Origin: Ruminococcus sp.
GTDB taxonomy: Bacteria; Bacillota; Clostridia; Oscillospirales; Ruminococcaceae
Direction: 5' to 3'
Assembly: GCA_017626015.1 (NCBI GenBank)
Contig: JAGAJO010000006.1
Location: 62,001 to 126,000 of the forward strand
Length of the DNA stretch: 64,000 nucleotides
Shown: positions 37,311 to 45,942 of the stretch, piece by piece
Layout: each line of letters opens with the position of its first letter
How positions within the stretch are numbered: the stretch's first letter is position 1
Position numbers and translations under genes: made by a program
Notes under the pieces: model-generated
What the model saw: the letters and a program-made list of their open reading frames with translations, nothing else
Told to the model about the DNA's origin: nothing
Database searches by the model: none

Positions 37311-37548
37311 GGTTGTCAAAAAACTTCACACAACGCCAATAAGGGGCAGCCCTCTATCGCAGGGCTTGCCCCTCTTTTCAAACAGTCCACCGGACTGTTT
37401 GAAAATTCACCCTGTGCGGAGCTCCTGCGTATGGGGGAGTTTCGCTCCTGCGGGAGCGACGAAGGGGCGCTGCCCCCTCGACCCCCGCAAGCGCTCTAGC
37501 GCCGCGCTTGAGCCTGCGCTTTAATTCCCCAAAGGGCTTTTACTACAG
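37311..37548 (+). repeat. Interspersed repeat family A, copy 2 (238 bp)
   Basis: Begins GGTTGTCAAAAAACTTCACA and is collinear with copy 1 (19505-19739), including three identical hairpins and the CCCCGCAAGCGCTCTAG block. Small differences: GGGGAGTTTC versus GGGGATTTC, GAAGGGGCGC versus AAGGGGCTC. It stands between the divergent rimM and carA promoters. A 73-codon frame within it is not a gene. Confidence 0.92.
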
Positions 37549-37620
37549 GCTGAGCATGTATTTTACGAGCCGTGCGGCATCGCCTAAAAAAATGATTTAC
37601 ATAAAAAAGCCGCAAACCTC

Positions 37621-37649
37621 TTTACAAAGGAAAATATTTGTGATATAAT
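37621..37649 (+). promoter_or_regulatory. Sigma-A promoter of carA
   Basis: TTTACA at 37621-37626, a 17-bp spacer, TATAAT at 37644-37649. The leader is short, with no room for a PyrR attenuator. Confidence 0.84.
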
Positions 37650-37690
37650 AGTAAACGTAAAAATTTGCGTAAAAAAAGGAGGAGCTTATA

Positions 37691-38764
37691 GTGCAGAAAG
37701 CATATCTGATTCTGGAAAACGGCACTGTTTTTGAGGGTAAGAGCTTCGGCGCTGTGGGAGAGGCTATCGGTGAAATTGTTTTCACAACGGCTATGACGGG
37801 TTATCTGGAAACTCTTACGGATCCCAGCTATTACGGTCAGATCGTCGTTCAGACATTTCCGCTGATAGGTAATTACGGCGTTATTCCCAGCGATTTTGAA
37901 AGCGGCTGTCCTCACGTTAAAGCTTATATTGTCAGAGATTGGTGTCAAGAGCCCAGCAATTTCCGCTGCGAGGGTGATCTTGACATTTTTTTAAAACAGC
38001 ATAACATCGTCGGTCTGTATGGAATAGACACAAGACAGCTCACAAGGATAGTGAGAGAGCACGGCGTAATGAACGGAAGGATCGTTCCCGAGGGAGCGAG
38101 CTTCGGGCTTACGGACATAAAAAATTATAAGATCGAGGATGCAGTGAAGAACACCACCTGCGACAAGGAAACGGTATATACTCCCGAGGGAGAGGTAAAG
38201 AGAAGGGTAGTGCTTTTTGACTTCGGCGCAAAGGCTAATATCTGCCGCAGCCTTGTACAGAGGGGCTGCGAGGTCACGGTAGTACCGGCTTACACCACCT
38301 GCGATAGAGTGGCAGAGCTTGCTCCGGACGGTATAATGCTTTCCAACGGACCCGGAGATCCGGCGGAAAACGTTGAGATAATCGCCGAGCTTAAAAAGCT
38401 TTCGGAAAAGAAAATACCTACCTTCGGCATCTGTCTGGGACATCAGCTGCTTGCGCTTGCTCACGGGGCGAAGACCCATAAGCTGAAGTACGGTCACAGA
38501 GGAGCCAATCAGCCGGCGGAGAACGTTGAAACGGGACGGGTGTATATAACCTCTCAGAACCACGGCTACGCCGTAGTCAACGAGTCTCTTCCGGAATGTG
38601 CGAAGGTCTCATATATAAATGCCAACGACGGCACCTGCGAGGGCGTAAAGTATTTTAACGAGCCGGCGTTTTCGGTACAGTTTCACCCCGAAGCCTGCGG
38701 CGGACCGCTGGACACGGGATTCCTGTTTGACGAGTTTATCGCAATGATAGACGCAAACAAATAA
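37691..38764 (+). CDS. carA: Carbamoyl-phosphate synthase small (glutaminase) subunit
   Basis: A 357-residue class I amidotransferase subunit that releases ammonia from glutamine and channels it to CarB. The N-terminal CarA domain (about 1-150; the TAMTGYLETLTDPSYYGQI segment) precedes the GATase domain with nucleophile Cys248 in GICLGHQ and the His-Glu pair in VQFHPEA. It starts at GTG 37691, preceded by AAGGAGGAG. The gap to the large-subunit gene is 87 nt and contains an imperfect hairpin (GAGCTT/AAGCTC). Confidence 0.97.
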   Translation: MQKAYLILENGTVFEGKSFGAVGEAIGEIVFTTAMTGYLETLTDPSYYGQIVVQTFPLIGNYGVIPSDFESGCPHVKAYIVRDWCQEPSNFRCEGDLDIFLKQHNIVGLYGIDTRQLTRIVREHGVMNGRIVPEGASFGLTDIKNYKIEDAVKNTTCDKETVYTPEGEVKRRVVLFDFGAKANICRSLVQRGCEVTVVPAYTTCDRVAELAPDGIMLSNGPGDPAENVEIIAELKKLSEKKIPTFGICLGHQLLALAHGAKTHKLKYGHRGANQPAENVETGRVYITSQNHGYAVVNESLPECAKVSYINANDGTCEGVKYFNEPAFSVQFHPEACGGPLDTGFLFDEFIAMIDANK

Positions 38765-38851
38765 GCTACAGGCAGCTCCGGAGAAAAGCGTAGGGGAGCG
38801 TCAGAGCTTCCGTCTCAAGCTCTCCGGTCATACACAGAAAGGAAGAATATC

Positions 38852-41800
38852 ATGCCTTTAAATAAAGATATAAAGCGTGTTCTGGTTATCGGCTCGGGAC
38901 CTATCGTCATCGGTCAGGCGGCGGAGTTTGACTATGCCGGCACCCAGGCATGCCGTGCGCTTAAGCAGGAGGGGCTGGAGGTCATACTCATAAACTCCAA
39001 TCCTGCTACCATTATGACAGATAACGCTATGGCGGATAAAATTTATATAGAGCCGCTTACTCTTGAAACGGTAAAGAGAGTTATCAAAAAGGAACGTCCG
39101 GACAGTCTGCTTTCCACACTCGGAGGTCAGACGGGACTGACCCTTTCCATGCAGCTTGCCAAGGAGGGCTTCCTTGACAGGTATAATGTAAGACTTCTCG
39201 GCGCAAAGCCCGAGACAATCGACAAGGCTGAGGACAGACAGATGTTCAAGGACACTATGGAGTCTATCGGTCAGCCATGCATACCCTCACGGGTAGTAAA
39301 TACCGTCGAGGACGCCGTTAAATTTGCAAACGAGCCGGGAATAGGCTATCCGCTTATTATAAGACCCGCTTTTACACTCGGCGGAACGGGCGGAGGTATA
39401 GTTAATAACGAGGAAGAGCTTACCGACATCACAAGAAACGGTCTTTATCTTTCACCTATCACGCAGGTGCTTGTTGAAAAGTGCATTGCAGGCTGGAAGG
39501 AGATCGAGTTCGAGGTAATGAGAGACGCCAAGGGCAACGTTATCACCGTATGCTCAATGGAAAACTTCGATCCTGTGGGAGTGCATACCGGCGACTCGAT
39601 AGTTATTGCACCTGCGGTCACACTTGCGGATAAGGAATATCAGATGCTGCGTTCGGCGGCGCTGAAGATAATAGATACGCTGGAGGTAGAGGGCGGCTGT
39701 AACTGCCAGTTCGCTCTTAATCCCGACAGCTTTGAGTATGCCGTTATCGAGGTAAACCCCAGAGTTTCACGTTCGTCTGCGCTGGCATCCAAAGCGACAG
39801 GCTATCCGATCGCAAAGGTTGCGGCTCAGATCGCTATAGGATACACCCTTGACGAGATCAAAAACGCCGTTACAGGCAAGACCTACGCCTGCTTCGAGCC
39901 TGCGCTGGACTACGTTGTTGTCAAGCTGCCGAAGTGGCCCTTCGACAAATTCGTATATGCAAAAAGAGATCTCGGTACGCAGATGAAGGCTACCGGAGAG
40001 GTCATGTCTATCGGCACGACCTTTGAACAGGCTATCATGAAGGCTGTAAGAGGCGCAGAGATAGGTCACGACTGCCTTATTTCTCCGAAAATGCTGGATC
40101 TTGACGACGAAACTATCCGTTCAAGGCTGCATAATTGTACCGACGAGAGACTTTTCGTGGTCTACGAGGCTCTCAGGAGAGGCTTTGCGGTAGAGGAGAT
40201 CCACGAGATAACCAAAATAGACGAGTGGTTCCTCTGCAAGCTCTGCAAGCTTATAGACATGGAAAGAGAGCTTGCAAAGGGAGATTTCAGCCGTGAGACC
40301 TATATACAGGCAAAGAAGCTGGGCTATACGGATAAGGTTATAGAGAGGATCTCCGGAAAGCCGGTCAAGGATCCCGCTCATGCCGTATTTAAAATGGTAG
40401 ATACCTGCGCTGCGGAGTTTTCGGCTCAGACGCCATACTTTTATTCTACATACGATTCGGAGGACGAGGCTGCGGAATTTATCTCGGCTCACGGACGGGG
40501 CAGCTCCCGCAAGGGAACGGTGATAGTTTTCGGCTCGGGTCCTATAAGGATCGGCCAGGGTATAGAGTTCGACTATGCTTCGGTACACTGCGTATGGGCG
40601 CTTAAGGAGCATGGCTATGAGGTAGTTATCGTAAACAACAACCCCGAGACTGTTTCGACAGACTTCGACACTGCGGACAGACTTTACTTCGAGCCTCTTA
40701 CCAACGAGGACGTTATGAATATCATCCGTGTGGAAAAGCCGGTGGGCGTCGTGGTGGCTTTCGGCGGACAGACGGCTATAAAGCTGACAAAGCACTTAAA
40801 CGAGCAGGGAGTAAGGATCCTCGGCACTCCGCCCGATTCAATTGACGCTGCGGAGGACAGGGAGAGATTTGACGAGCTGCTGGAGCAGCTTAAGATCAAG
40901 CGTCCCGAGGGCTTTACGGTCATGACTGCCGACGAGGCTCTTACGATAGCCAACAGGATACATTATCCCGTGCTTATGAGGCCCTCATACGTTCTCGGCG
41001 GACAGAATATGATAATCGCCTTCAACGATGACGATATAAAGGAGTACATGGAGATAATCCTTTCTCAGGGAATAGAAAATCCTGTGCTTATTGACAAGTA
41101 CCTTATGGGTACAGAGCTGGAAATAGACGCTATATGCGACGGCGAGGATATTCTTATCCCCGGTATTATGGAGCATATCGAAAGAACGGGTATCCATTCC
41201 GGAGACTCTATTGCGGTCTATCCCGCATGGAACGTTTCGGACAGACTTATCAGCAGGATCATCGACTGCTCAAAGAGACTGGCTATCGCACTTAATACAA
41301 AGGGTCTGGTAAATATCCAGTATATCGCATATAAAGAGGAGATCTACGTTATCGAGGTAAATCCCCGCTCTTCAAGGACTATCCCGTACATCTCAAAGGT
41401 AACGGGAGTTCCTATGGTGGATCTTGCCACAAAGTGTATGCTCGGCGAAAAGCTGAGAGACATGGGCTACGGCACGGGACTTTACAGAAATTCTCCCTAT
41501 GTTGCGGTCAAGGTACCGGTGTTCTCCTTTGAAAAGCTTATAGGCGTGGACAATCATCTGGGACCTGAGATGAAGTCTACCGGAGAGGTGCTGGCGGTAT
41601 CAAGCTCGCTGGAGGAGTCGCTGTATAAGGGACTTACTGCTGCAGGCTACAAGCTGGACGCCAAGGGCGGAGTTTTCATAACGGTAAGAGACGCCGACAA
41701 GGCTGAGATACCTCAGACCGCTAAAATGTTTGCGGATCTCGGCTTTAAGATATACGCTACCCACGGCACTGCAAACGTGCTTCACGAGCACGGCATAGAG

Positions 41801-42919
41801 GCTGAGACCGTTGCAAAGATCCACGAGGACGAAAAGAACAATACCCTTACGCTTATCGAGAGCGGAAAGATATCATATGTTATCTCAACGTCCTCAAAGG
41901 GAAGGATCCCCACAAGAGATTCGGTAAAGATAAGACGTAAGACGGTGGAGTGGAATATCCCGTGCCTTACCTCTATAGATACCGCAAACGCCATTGCAGC
42001 CTCCATCAGGAGCAGATATACAGAGTCAACTACGGAAATAGTGGATATCAATAACATGAGAAGCGAAAAGCAGACCTATAAATTCACCAAGATGCAGGGC
42101 TGCGGAAACGACTATATCTACTTTAACTGCTTCGATCAGAGAATAGACAACCCCGAGGGCTTTGCCCTTAACCTTTCCGACAGACACTTCGGCATCGGCG
42201 GTGACGGCGTGATACTTATCTGCCGCTCAAAGGTCGCAGACGCAAAGATGAAGATGTACAATCTTGACGGCTCCGAAGGAAAAATGTGCGGAAACGGCAT
42301 AAGATGCGTGGCTAAGTTCATGCGTGACAACGGACTTGTAAACAGAGACGAGATGACTATTGAAACTCTGTCGGGTCTTATCAAGGTATCGCTGAGCCGT
42401 CATTACGGCGAGGTGAACGGAGCTACCGTTGATATGGGAAAGGCTATCCTCGATCCCAGACTTATACCTGTTGATCTGCCGGAGGACGAAAACGGCAGGG
42501 TCTCGGACAGAGAGGTAAGCATCGGCGGAAAGAATTACAGGATCACCTGCGTATCTATGGGAAATCCTCATGCGGTCGTATTCATGAACAATGTTGATTC
42601 CCTGGACATCGACAGTATCGGTCCTGAGTTCGAGTACGACAAGATCTTCCCGGAGAGGGTCAATGCCGAGTTTATAAAGGTGATAGACGAGCATACTCTT
42701 AAGATGAGAGTGTGGGAGAGAGGCTCGGGCGAGACCTTTGCCTGCGGAACGGGAGCCTGCGCTGCGGTAGTTGCAGCGGTACTCAACGGCTACTGTAAGA
42801 AGGACGAGGAGATCTCGGTGATCCTTAAGGGCGGAACCCTTAAGATCAGGTATACCGACGAGGCTGTTTACCTTACAGGCGATGCGGTAACGGTATTCTC
42901 GGGCGAGATCAGGATCTGA
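38852..42919 (+). CDS. carB-dapF: CarB-DapF fusion: carbamoyl-phosphate synthase large subunit + diaminopimelate epimerase
   Basis: One uninterrupted frame of 1355 codons. Residues 1-1068 are a full-length CarB: two ATP-grasp halves (IGSGPIVIGQAAEFDYAG near the N-terminus and FGSGPIRIGQGIEFDYAS at about 560) and a C-terminal MGS-like allosteric domain. Residues 1069-1355 are a complete DapF, starting with the typical YKFTKMQGCGNDYIY. It has both catalytic cysteines: Cys1146 in MCGNGIRC and Cys1298 in FACGTGACA. The fusion would make carbamoyl phosphate (arginine, pyrimidines) and convert LL- to meso-diaminopimelate. At the junction an ATG at 42056 lies in ATGA; no convincing ribosome site precedes it. 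The next gene, dapL, makes the DapF substrate. AAAGGAAG precedes the CarB start. Confidence 0.93.
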   Translation: MPLNKDIKRVLVIGSGPIVIGQAAEFDYAGTQACRALKQEGLEVILINSNPATIMTDNAMADKIYIEPLTLETVKRVIKKERPDSLLSTLGGQTGLTLSMQLAKEGFLDRYNVRLLGAKPETIDKAEDRQMFKDTMESIGQPCIPSRVVNTVEDAVKFANEPGIGYPLIIRPAFTLGGTGGGIVNNEEELTDITRNGLYLSPITQVLVEKCIAGWKEIEFEVMRDAKGNVITVCSMENFDPVGVHTGDSIVIAPAVTLADKEYQMLRSAALKIIDTLEVEGGCNCQFALNPDSFEYAVIEVNPRVSRSSALASKATGYPIAKVAAQIAIGYTLDEIKNAVTGKTYACFEPALDYVVVKLPKWPFDKFVYAKRDLGTQMKATGEVMSIGTTFEQAIMKAVRGAEIGHDCLISPKMLDLDDETIRSRLHNCTDERLFVVYEALRRGFAVEEIHEITKIDEWFLCKLCKLIDMERELAKGDFSRETYIQAKKLGYTDKVIERISGKPVKDPAHAVFKMVDTCAAEFSAQTPYFYSTYDSEDEAAEFISAHGRGSSRKGTVIVFGSGPIRIGQGIEFDYASVHCVWALKEHGYEVVIVNNNPETVSTDFDTADRLYFEPLTNEDVMNIIRVEKPVGVVVAFGGQTAIKLTKHLNEQGVRILGTPPDSIDAAEDRERFDELLEQLKIKRPEGFTVMTADEALTIANRIHYPVLMRPSYVLGGQNMIIAFNDDDIKEYMEIILSQGIENPVLIDKYLMGTELEIDAICDGEDILIPGIMEHIERTGIHSGDSIAVYPAWNVSDRLISRIIDCSKRLAIALNTKGLVNIQYIAYKEEIYVIEVNPRSSRTIPYISKVTGVPMVDLATKCMLGEKLRDMGYGTGLYRNSPYVAVKVPVFSFEKLIGVDNHLGPEMKSTGEVLAVSSSLEESLYKGLTAAGYKLDAKGGVFITVRDADKAEIPQTAKMFADLGFKIYATHGTANVLHEHGIEAETVAKIHEDEKNNTLTLIESGKISYVISTSSKGRIPTRDSVKIRRKTVEWNIPCLTSIDTANAIAASIRSRYTESTTEIVDINNMRSEKQTYKFTKMQGCGNDYIYFNCFDQRIDNPEGFALNLSDRHFGIGGDGVILICRSKVADAKMKMYNLDGSEGKMCGNGIRCVAKFMRDNGLVNRDEMTIETLSGLIKVSLSRHYGEVNGATVDMGKAILDPRLIPVDLPEDENGRVSDREVSIGGKNYRITCVSMGNPHAVVFMNNVDSLDIDSIGPEFEYDKIFPERVNAEFIKVIDEHTLKMRVWERGSGETFACGTGACAAVVAAVLNGYCKKDEEISVILKGGTLKIRYTDEAVYLTGDAVTVFSGEIRI

Positions 42920-42949
42920 CCTCTCTCGGAAGCTTCCGGGGAGGTCCGC
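42917..42949 (+). other. Inverted repeat between carB-dapF and dapL
   Basis: GACCTC(T)CTCGGAAG with CTTCCGGGGAGGTC. There is no T-run, so it is more likely a processing or stabilising hairpin than a terminator. Confidence 0.6.
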
Positions 42950-42977
42950 TGAAATAATTAAAAAGGAGAAAAAATCA

Positions 42978-44183
42978 ATGGCACAGATAAACGAGAATTT
43001 TCTCAGGCTGGAAAAGAATTATCTTTTCATAAACATCGCAAAGAAGCTCAACGCATTCAAGGAGGCTCACCCTGATGCCGACATCATTAAAATGGGCATC
43101 GGAGACGTTACCCAGCCTATTGCAAAGTGCGTTGTTGAGGCTATGAAAAAGGGCGCAGACGAAATGGGCGTGAAGGAGACCTTCAGGGGCTACGAGGACA
43201 GCGGAGCAGGCTATGATTTCCTGAGAGAGGCTGTTTCCGGATATTATAAGAGCTTCGGAGTGGACATTCCTGCCGACGATATAAGAATAAATGACGGAGC
43301 AAAGTCCGACTGCGGAAATATTGTGGATATTTTCGGAGACGACAACATTGTGCTTGTTACCGATCCCGCATATCCGGTTTATGTGGATACAAACGTTATG
43401 AGCGGAAGAAAGGTCATCTACGCCGATTCAAACGAGGAGAACGGATTTGCGGCAATGCCGGACGAGAACGTAAAGTGCGATCTTATCTATCTTTGTTCCC
43501 CCAACAACCCTACCGGTTCGGTCTATACTAAGGAGCAGCTGAAGGTATGGATAGACTATGCAAAGAAGAATAATGCGGTAATTATTTACGATTCGGCTTA
43601 TGAGGCGTTTATCACGGAGGATAACATACCCAGAAGCATTTTTGCCGTTGAGGGCGCCAAGGAGTGTGCCATCGAAATGTGTTCGCTTTCCAAGACAGCG
43701 GGCTTTACCGGCATGAGATGCGGTTATACGGTAGTTCCTCACGAGCTTATGGCTAAGGCGAGCGACGGTACGGAGGTATCGCTGGCTCAGCTGTGGGGCA
43801 GACGTGAGGGAAGCAAATTCAACGGAGTTTCCTATCCTGTGCAGTGTGCTGCCGCTGCGGTATTCACACCGGAGGGTCAGGAGCAGATAAAGGAAAACAT
43901 CAGATATTACCAGCACAACGCAAAGGTGATATCTGCTGCCTTCGACGAGATCGGTATTAAGTATACGGGCGGAAAAAATTCGCCGTATATATGGTTCAAG
44001 TGTCCGGACGGCATGGGTTCATGGGAGTTCTTTGACTTCCTGCTGGAGAACGCCAATGTTGTGGGAACTCCCGGAGAGGGCTTCGGCAAAAACGGAGAGG
44101 GCTGGTTCAGGCTTACGGCTTTCGGCGACAGAGACAGGACAGTTGAGGCTATGGAAAGGATAAAAAAGCTTCTGGCAAAATAA
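42978..44183 (+). CDS. dapL: LL-diaminopimelate aminotransferase
   Basis: A 401-residue fold-type I PLP aminotransferase that turns tetrahydrodipicolinate directly into LL-diaminopimelate, bypassing the acylated intermediates. The PLP lysine is Lys239 in SLSKTAGFTGMRCG; the CSPNNPTG motif is near 175; the N-terminus NYLFINIAKK is diagnostic of DapL. It lies 58 nt after the CarB-DapF gene, so the next enzyme of the same pathway (DapF) is encoded directly upstream. AAAAGGAG precedes ATG. Confidence 0.97.
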   Translation: MAQINENFLRLEKNYLFINIAKKLNAFKEAHPDADIIKMGIGDVTQPIAKCVVEAMKKGADEMGVKETFRGYEDSGAGYDFLREAVSGYYKSFGVDIPADDIRINDGAKSDCGNIVDIFGDDNIVLVTDPAYPVYVDTNVMSGRKVIYADSNEENGFAAMPDENVKCDLIYLCSPNNPTGSVYTKEQLKVWIDYAKKNNAVIIYDSAYEAFITEDNIPRSIFAVEGAKECAIEMCSLSKTAGFTGMRCGYTVVPHELMAKASDGTEVSLAQLWGRREGSKFNGVSYPVQCAAAAVFTPEGQEQIKENIRYYQHNAKVISAAFDEIGIKYTGGKNSPYIWFKCPDGMGSWEFFDFLLENANVVGTPGEGFGKNGEGWFRLTAFGDRDRTVEAMERIKKLLAK

Positions 44184-44201
44184 TAGCATGAGATAAAACG
44201 G

Positions 44202-44237
44202 TCGGGAGGGCAAAAAATTGCTCTCCCGATTTTTGTT
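44202..44237 (+). terminator. Terminator of the car-dap unit
   Basis: TCGGGAG(G)GC / GC(T)CTCCCGA stem around an A-rich loop, then TTTTTG. Confidence 0.9.
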
Positions 44238-44315
44238 TTCAGTAAGCGGGTTTTGAATTAATAACGCAGGATAATAATACTTTTAATATGATATGAATAA
44301 ATTTTCAAATAACTA

Positions 44316-44344
44316 TTGACAAGTTAAGCGATTAGTGATAAAAT
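44316..44344 (+). promoter_or_regulatory. Sigma-A promoter of the small DivIVA-like gene
   Basis: TTGACA at 44316-44321, a 17-bp spacer, TAAAAT at 44339-44344. Confidence 0.88.
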
Positions 44345-44372
44345 AAATATATATCAAAAAGGGGGAGTAAAA

Positions 44373-44642
44373 ATGGTAAGCAGTTTCAAGCCGTGTTTTT
44401 TCGGAGGGTATAATAAGCTTGACGCCCTTAACGCTATAGACGGACTTACTCAGGAAATATATCAGCTGGAAAATTCTCTGAGCCGGAAGGAACAGGGAAA
44501 ATCCTACGGCATTCCCCCTAAAGCCCCTCAGACCGATATACGGAAAGCTGCATGGGGAGGCTTTGACAAGGACGATGTCGATGCGTTCATTTCGGATCTG
44601 CGCGGCAGGTCGGAGGAGCTGAGAGCCAAGCTCGGCGAATGA
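44373..44642 (+). CDS. Small protein with two DivIVA-like N-terminal motifs
   Basis: An 89-residue protein made of two similar halves. Residues 5-35 (PCFFGGYNKLDALNAIDGLT...) and 58-88 (AAWGGFDKDDVDAFISDLRG...) both show the pattern G-G-Y/F-x-K-x-D-(A/V)-(L/D)-(N/A), a short helix, then Leu. This resembles the membrane-binding start of DivIVA/GpsB/Wag31 (F-x-x-GY-x-x-x-x-V-D-x-F-L), but there is no long coiled coil. Its own strong promoter and AAGGGGGAG make it a real gene. A role in cell-pole or division-site binding is only inference. Confidence 0.75.
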   Translation: MVSSFKPCFFGGYNKLDALNAIDGLTQEIYQLENSLSRKEQGKSYGIPPKAPQTDIRKAAWGGFDKDDVDAFISDLRGRSEELRAKLGE

Positions 44643-44809
44643 ACGCTCCCGGTTTAAATGATAAGGGAAAGCGCTCTGCAAACGTCTGGATCTTATGTGA
44701 TCCGGCAGGAAGCAGGGTGTTTTTTGCGTTATTGGCGGTTATACTGCGTGAAAGCGTGGGGCGATAAATCAGAGCGGTTAAATTTGTGCAAAATGCCATA
44801 CATTTAAAT
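44643..44809. other. Intergenic stretch without recognisable features
   Basis: About 170 bp with no gene, clear terminator or repeat. A small GGATC/GATCC hairpin near 44687-44702 lacks a T-run. Confidence 0.5.
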
Positions 44810-44838
44810 TTGCATTTTCGGATAAAATGTTGTATAAT
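44810..44838 (+). promoter_or_regulatory. Promoter of the MraY-like/lipid unit
   Basis: TTGCAT at 44810-44815, a 17-bp spacer, TATAAT at 44833-44838. Confidence 0.8.
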
Positions 44839-44876
44839 AATATAGTGTATTTATATTTATTAAAAGGAAGATGACA

Positions 44877-45908
44877 ATGATCTATAAATTTCTGTGCGAA
44901 AAGGGACTCTACATACTTATGGACAACGGAAATGCAGCCGTTTCATCGGAGTATGCCAAAAGATATTCGCTGTTTCTGTTCCTTATGATACTCAGCTCCT
45001 TTGCGCTGACCTTTATTGTGCTTAAGACACTTAAGGGTATGCTCCCAAGGGATCAGGGACGTCAGTTCGCCGTGAACGGAGAGCTGTCCGAGGGTAAGCC
45101 GAGGGGCTGCGGAATGCTGTTTATAACAGCGTTCACCCTTTGCTGTGCGCTGTTTATCCCGCTGGAAATAGAAAGCATCATTTACCTTGTGTGCATTTAC
45201 GGCGCTATGCTTACCGGGTATCTGGACGACGCTGCGAAAAAGCCCTGGGGAAATCTCAAAAAGGGACTTTTCGATCTGGTCATCTCTCTGGGCGCAGCGT
45301 TTACCTACTATCATTTCAACGGCTCGGATATACGTGTGCTGCTTTTCGGAATAGATACTCTGCACATTCCCGCTGTACTGTTTATTGTTCTTGCTGGGGT
45401 ACTGGTATGGACCTCCATTAACGTTACCAACTGCTCCGACGGAGTTGACGGACTTTGCAGCACTCTTGTAATGGTGGTGCTGATATCCATGATGCTTATG
45501 CCGGGACTCCTTAAAGGCGCCTTTGCAAGCCTGTCGGCTATCGTTATGATTGGCGTGCTGGCGGCTTATCTGTGGTTTAACTGCCACCCCAGCAAAATGC
45601 TTATGGGCGACGCCGGATCGAGAGCGCTGGGTGTGCTGCTGGCAATACTGTTCCTTGAAAGCAAGGCGCCGTTCAGCTTTATACCTATGTGTATCGTGAT
45701 AATCCTCGACGGCGGACTGGGACTCCTGAAGCTTTCCTTCAGACGCTTTCTCAAGTGGAAAAATTTTATGGAAAAGATCCGCACACCCCTTCACGATCAT
45801 GCAAGAAAGAACAAGAAATGGTCGGATACTCAGGTCGTTACAAGATTTGCTGTCATTCAGCTTGTAGTGGATCTGTGTTATATGGCTGCGGTCAACTGGA
45901 CCGTTTGA
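44877..45908 (+). CDS. MraY-like phospho-sugar transferase (glycosyltransferase family 4)
   Basis: A 343-residue polytopic membrane enzyme of the polyprenyl-phosphate phosphosugar transferase superfamily. Motifs in order: LPRDQGRQFAVNG (like the MraY PREDGP loop), GYLDD, NVTNCSDGVDGL, a GDAGSRALG loop, and PLHDHARKNKKWSDTQVV. The last is the MraY hallmark, where the usual HHH triad reads HDH. It may be the organism's MraY (UDP-MurNAc-pentapeptide to undecaprenyl phosphate) or a relative that uses another nucleotide sugar. It is not in a division/cell-wall cluster, which supports a divergent role. The start is the second ATG (44877), 8 nt from AAAAGGA. Confidence 0.8.
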   Translation: MIYKFLCEKGLYILMDNGNAAVSSEYAKRYSLFLFLMILSSFALTFIVLKTLKGMLPRDQGRQFAVNGELSEGKPRGCGMLFITAFTLCCALFIPLEIESIIYLVCIYGAMLTGYLDDAAKKPWGNLKKGLFDLVISLGAAFTYYHFNGSDIRVLLFGIDTLHIPAVLFIVLAGVLVWTSINVTNCSDGVDGLCSTLVMVVLISMMLMPGLLKGAFASLSAIVMIGVLAAYLWFNCHPSKMLMGDAGSRALGVLLAILFLESKAPFSFIPMCIVIILDGGLGLLKLSFRRFLKWKNFMEKIRTPLHDHARKNKKWSDTQVVTRFAVIQLVVDLCYMAAVNWTV

Positions 45909-45942
45909 TGAAAGTGTTATGTGATAGCTCAATTCTCCGGGA

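Noticed and set aside
37303-37524. 73-codon frame inside repeat A copy 2
   Set aside because: It lies wholly in a hairpin-rich non-coding repeat; copy 1 does not keep the frame, and there is no ribosome site.
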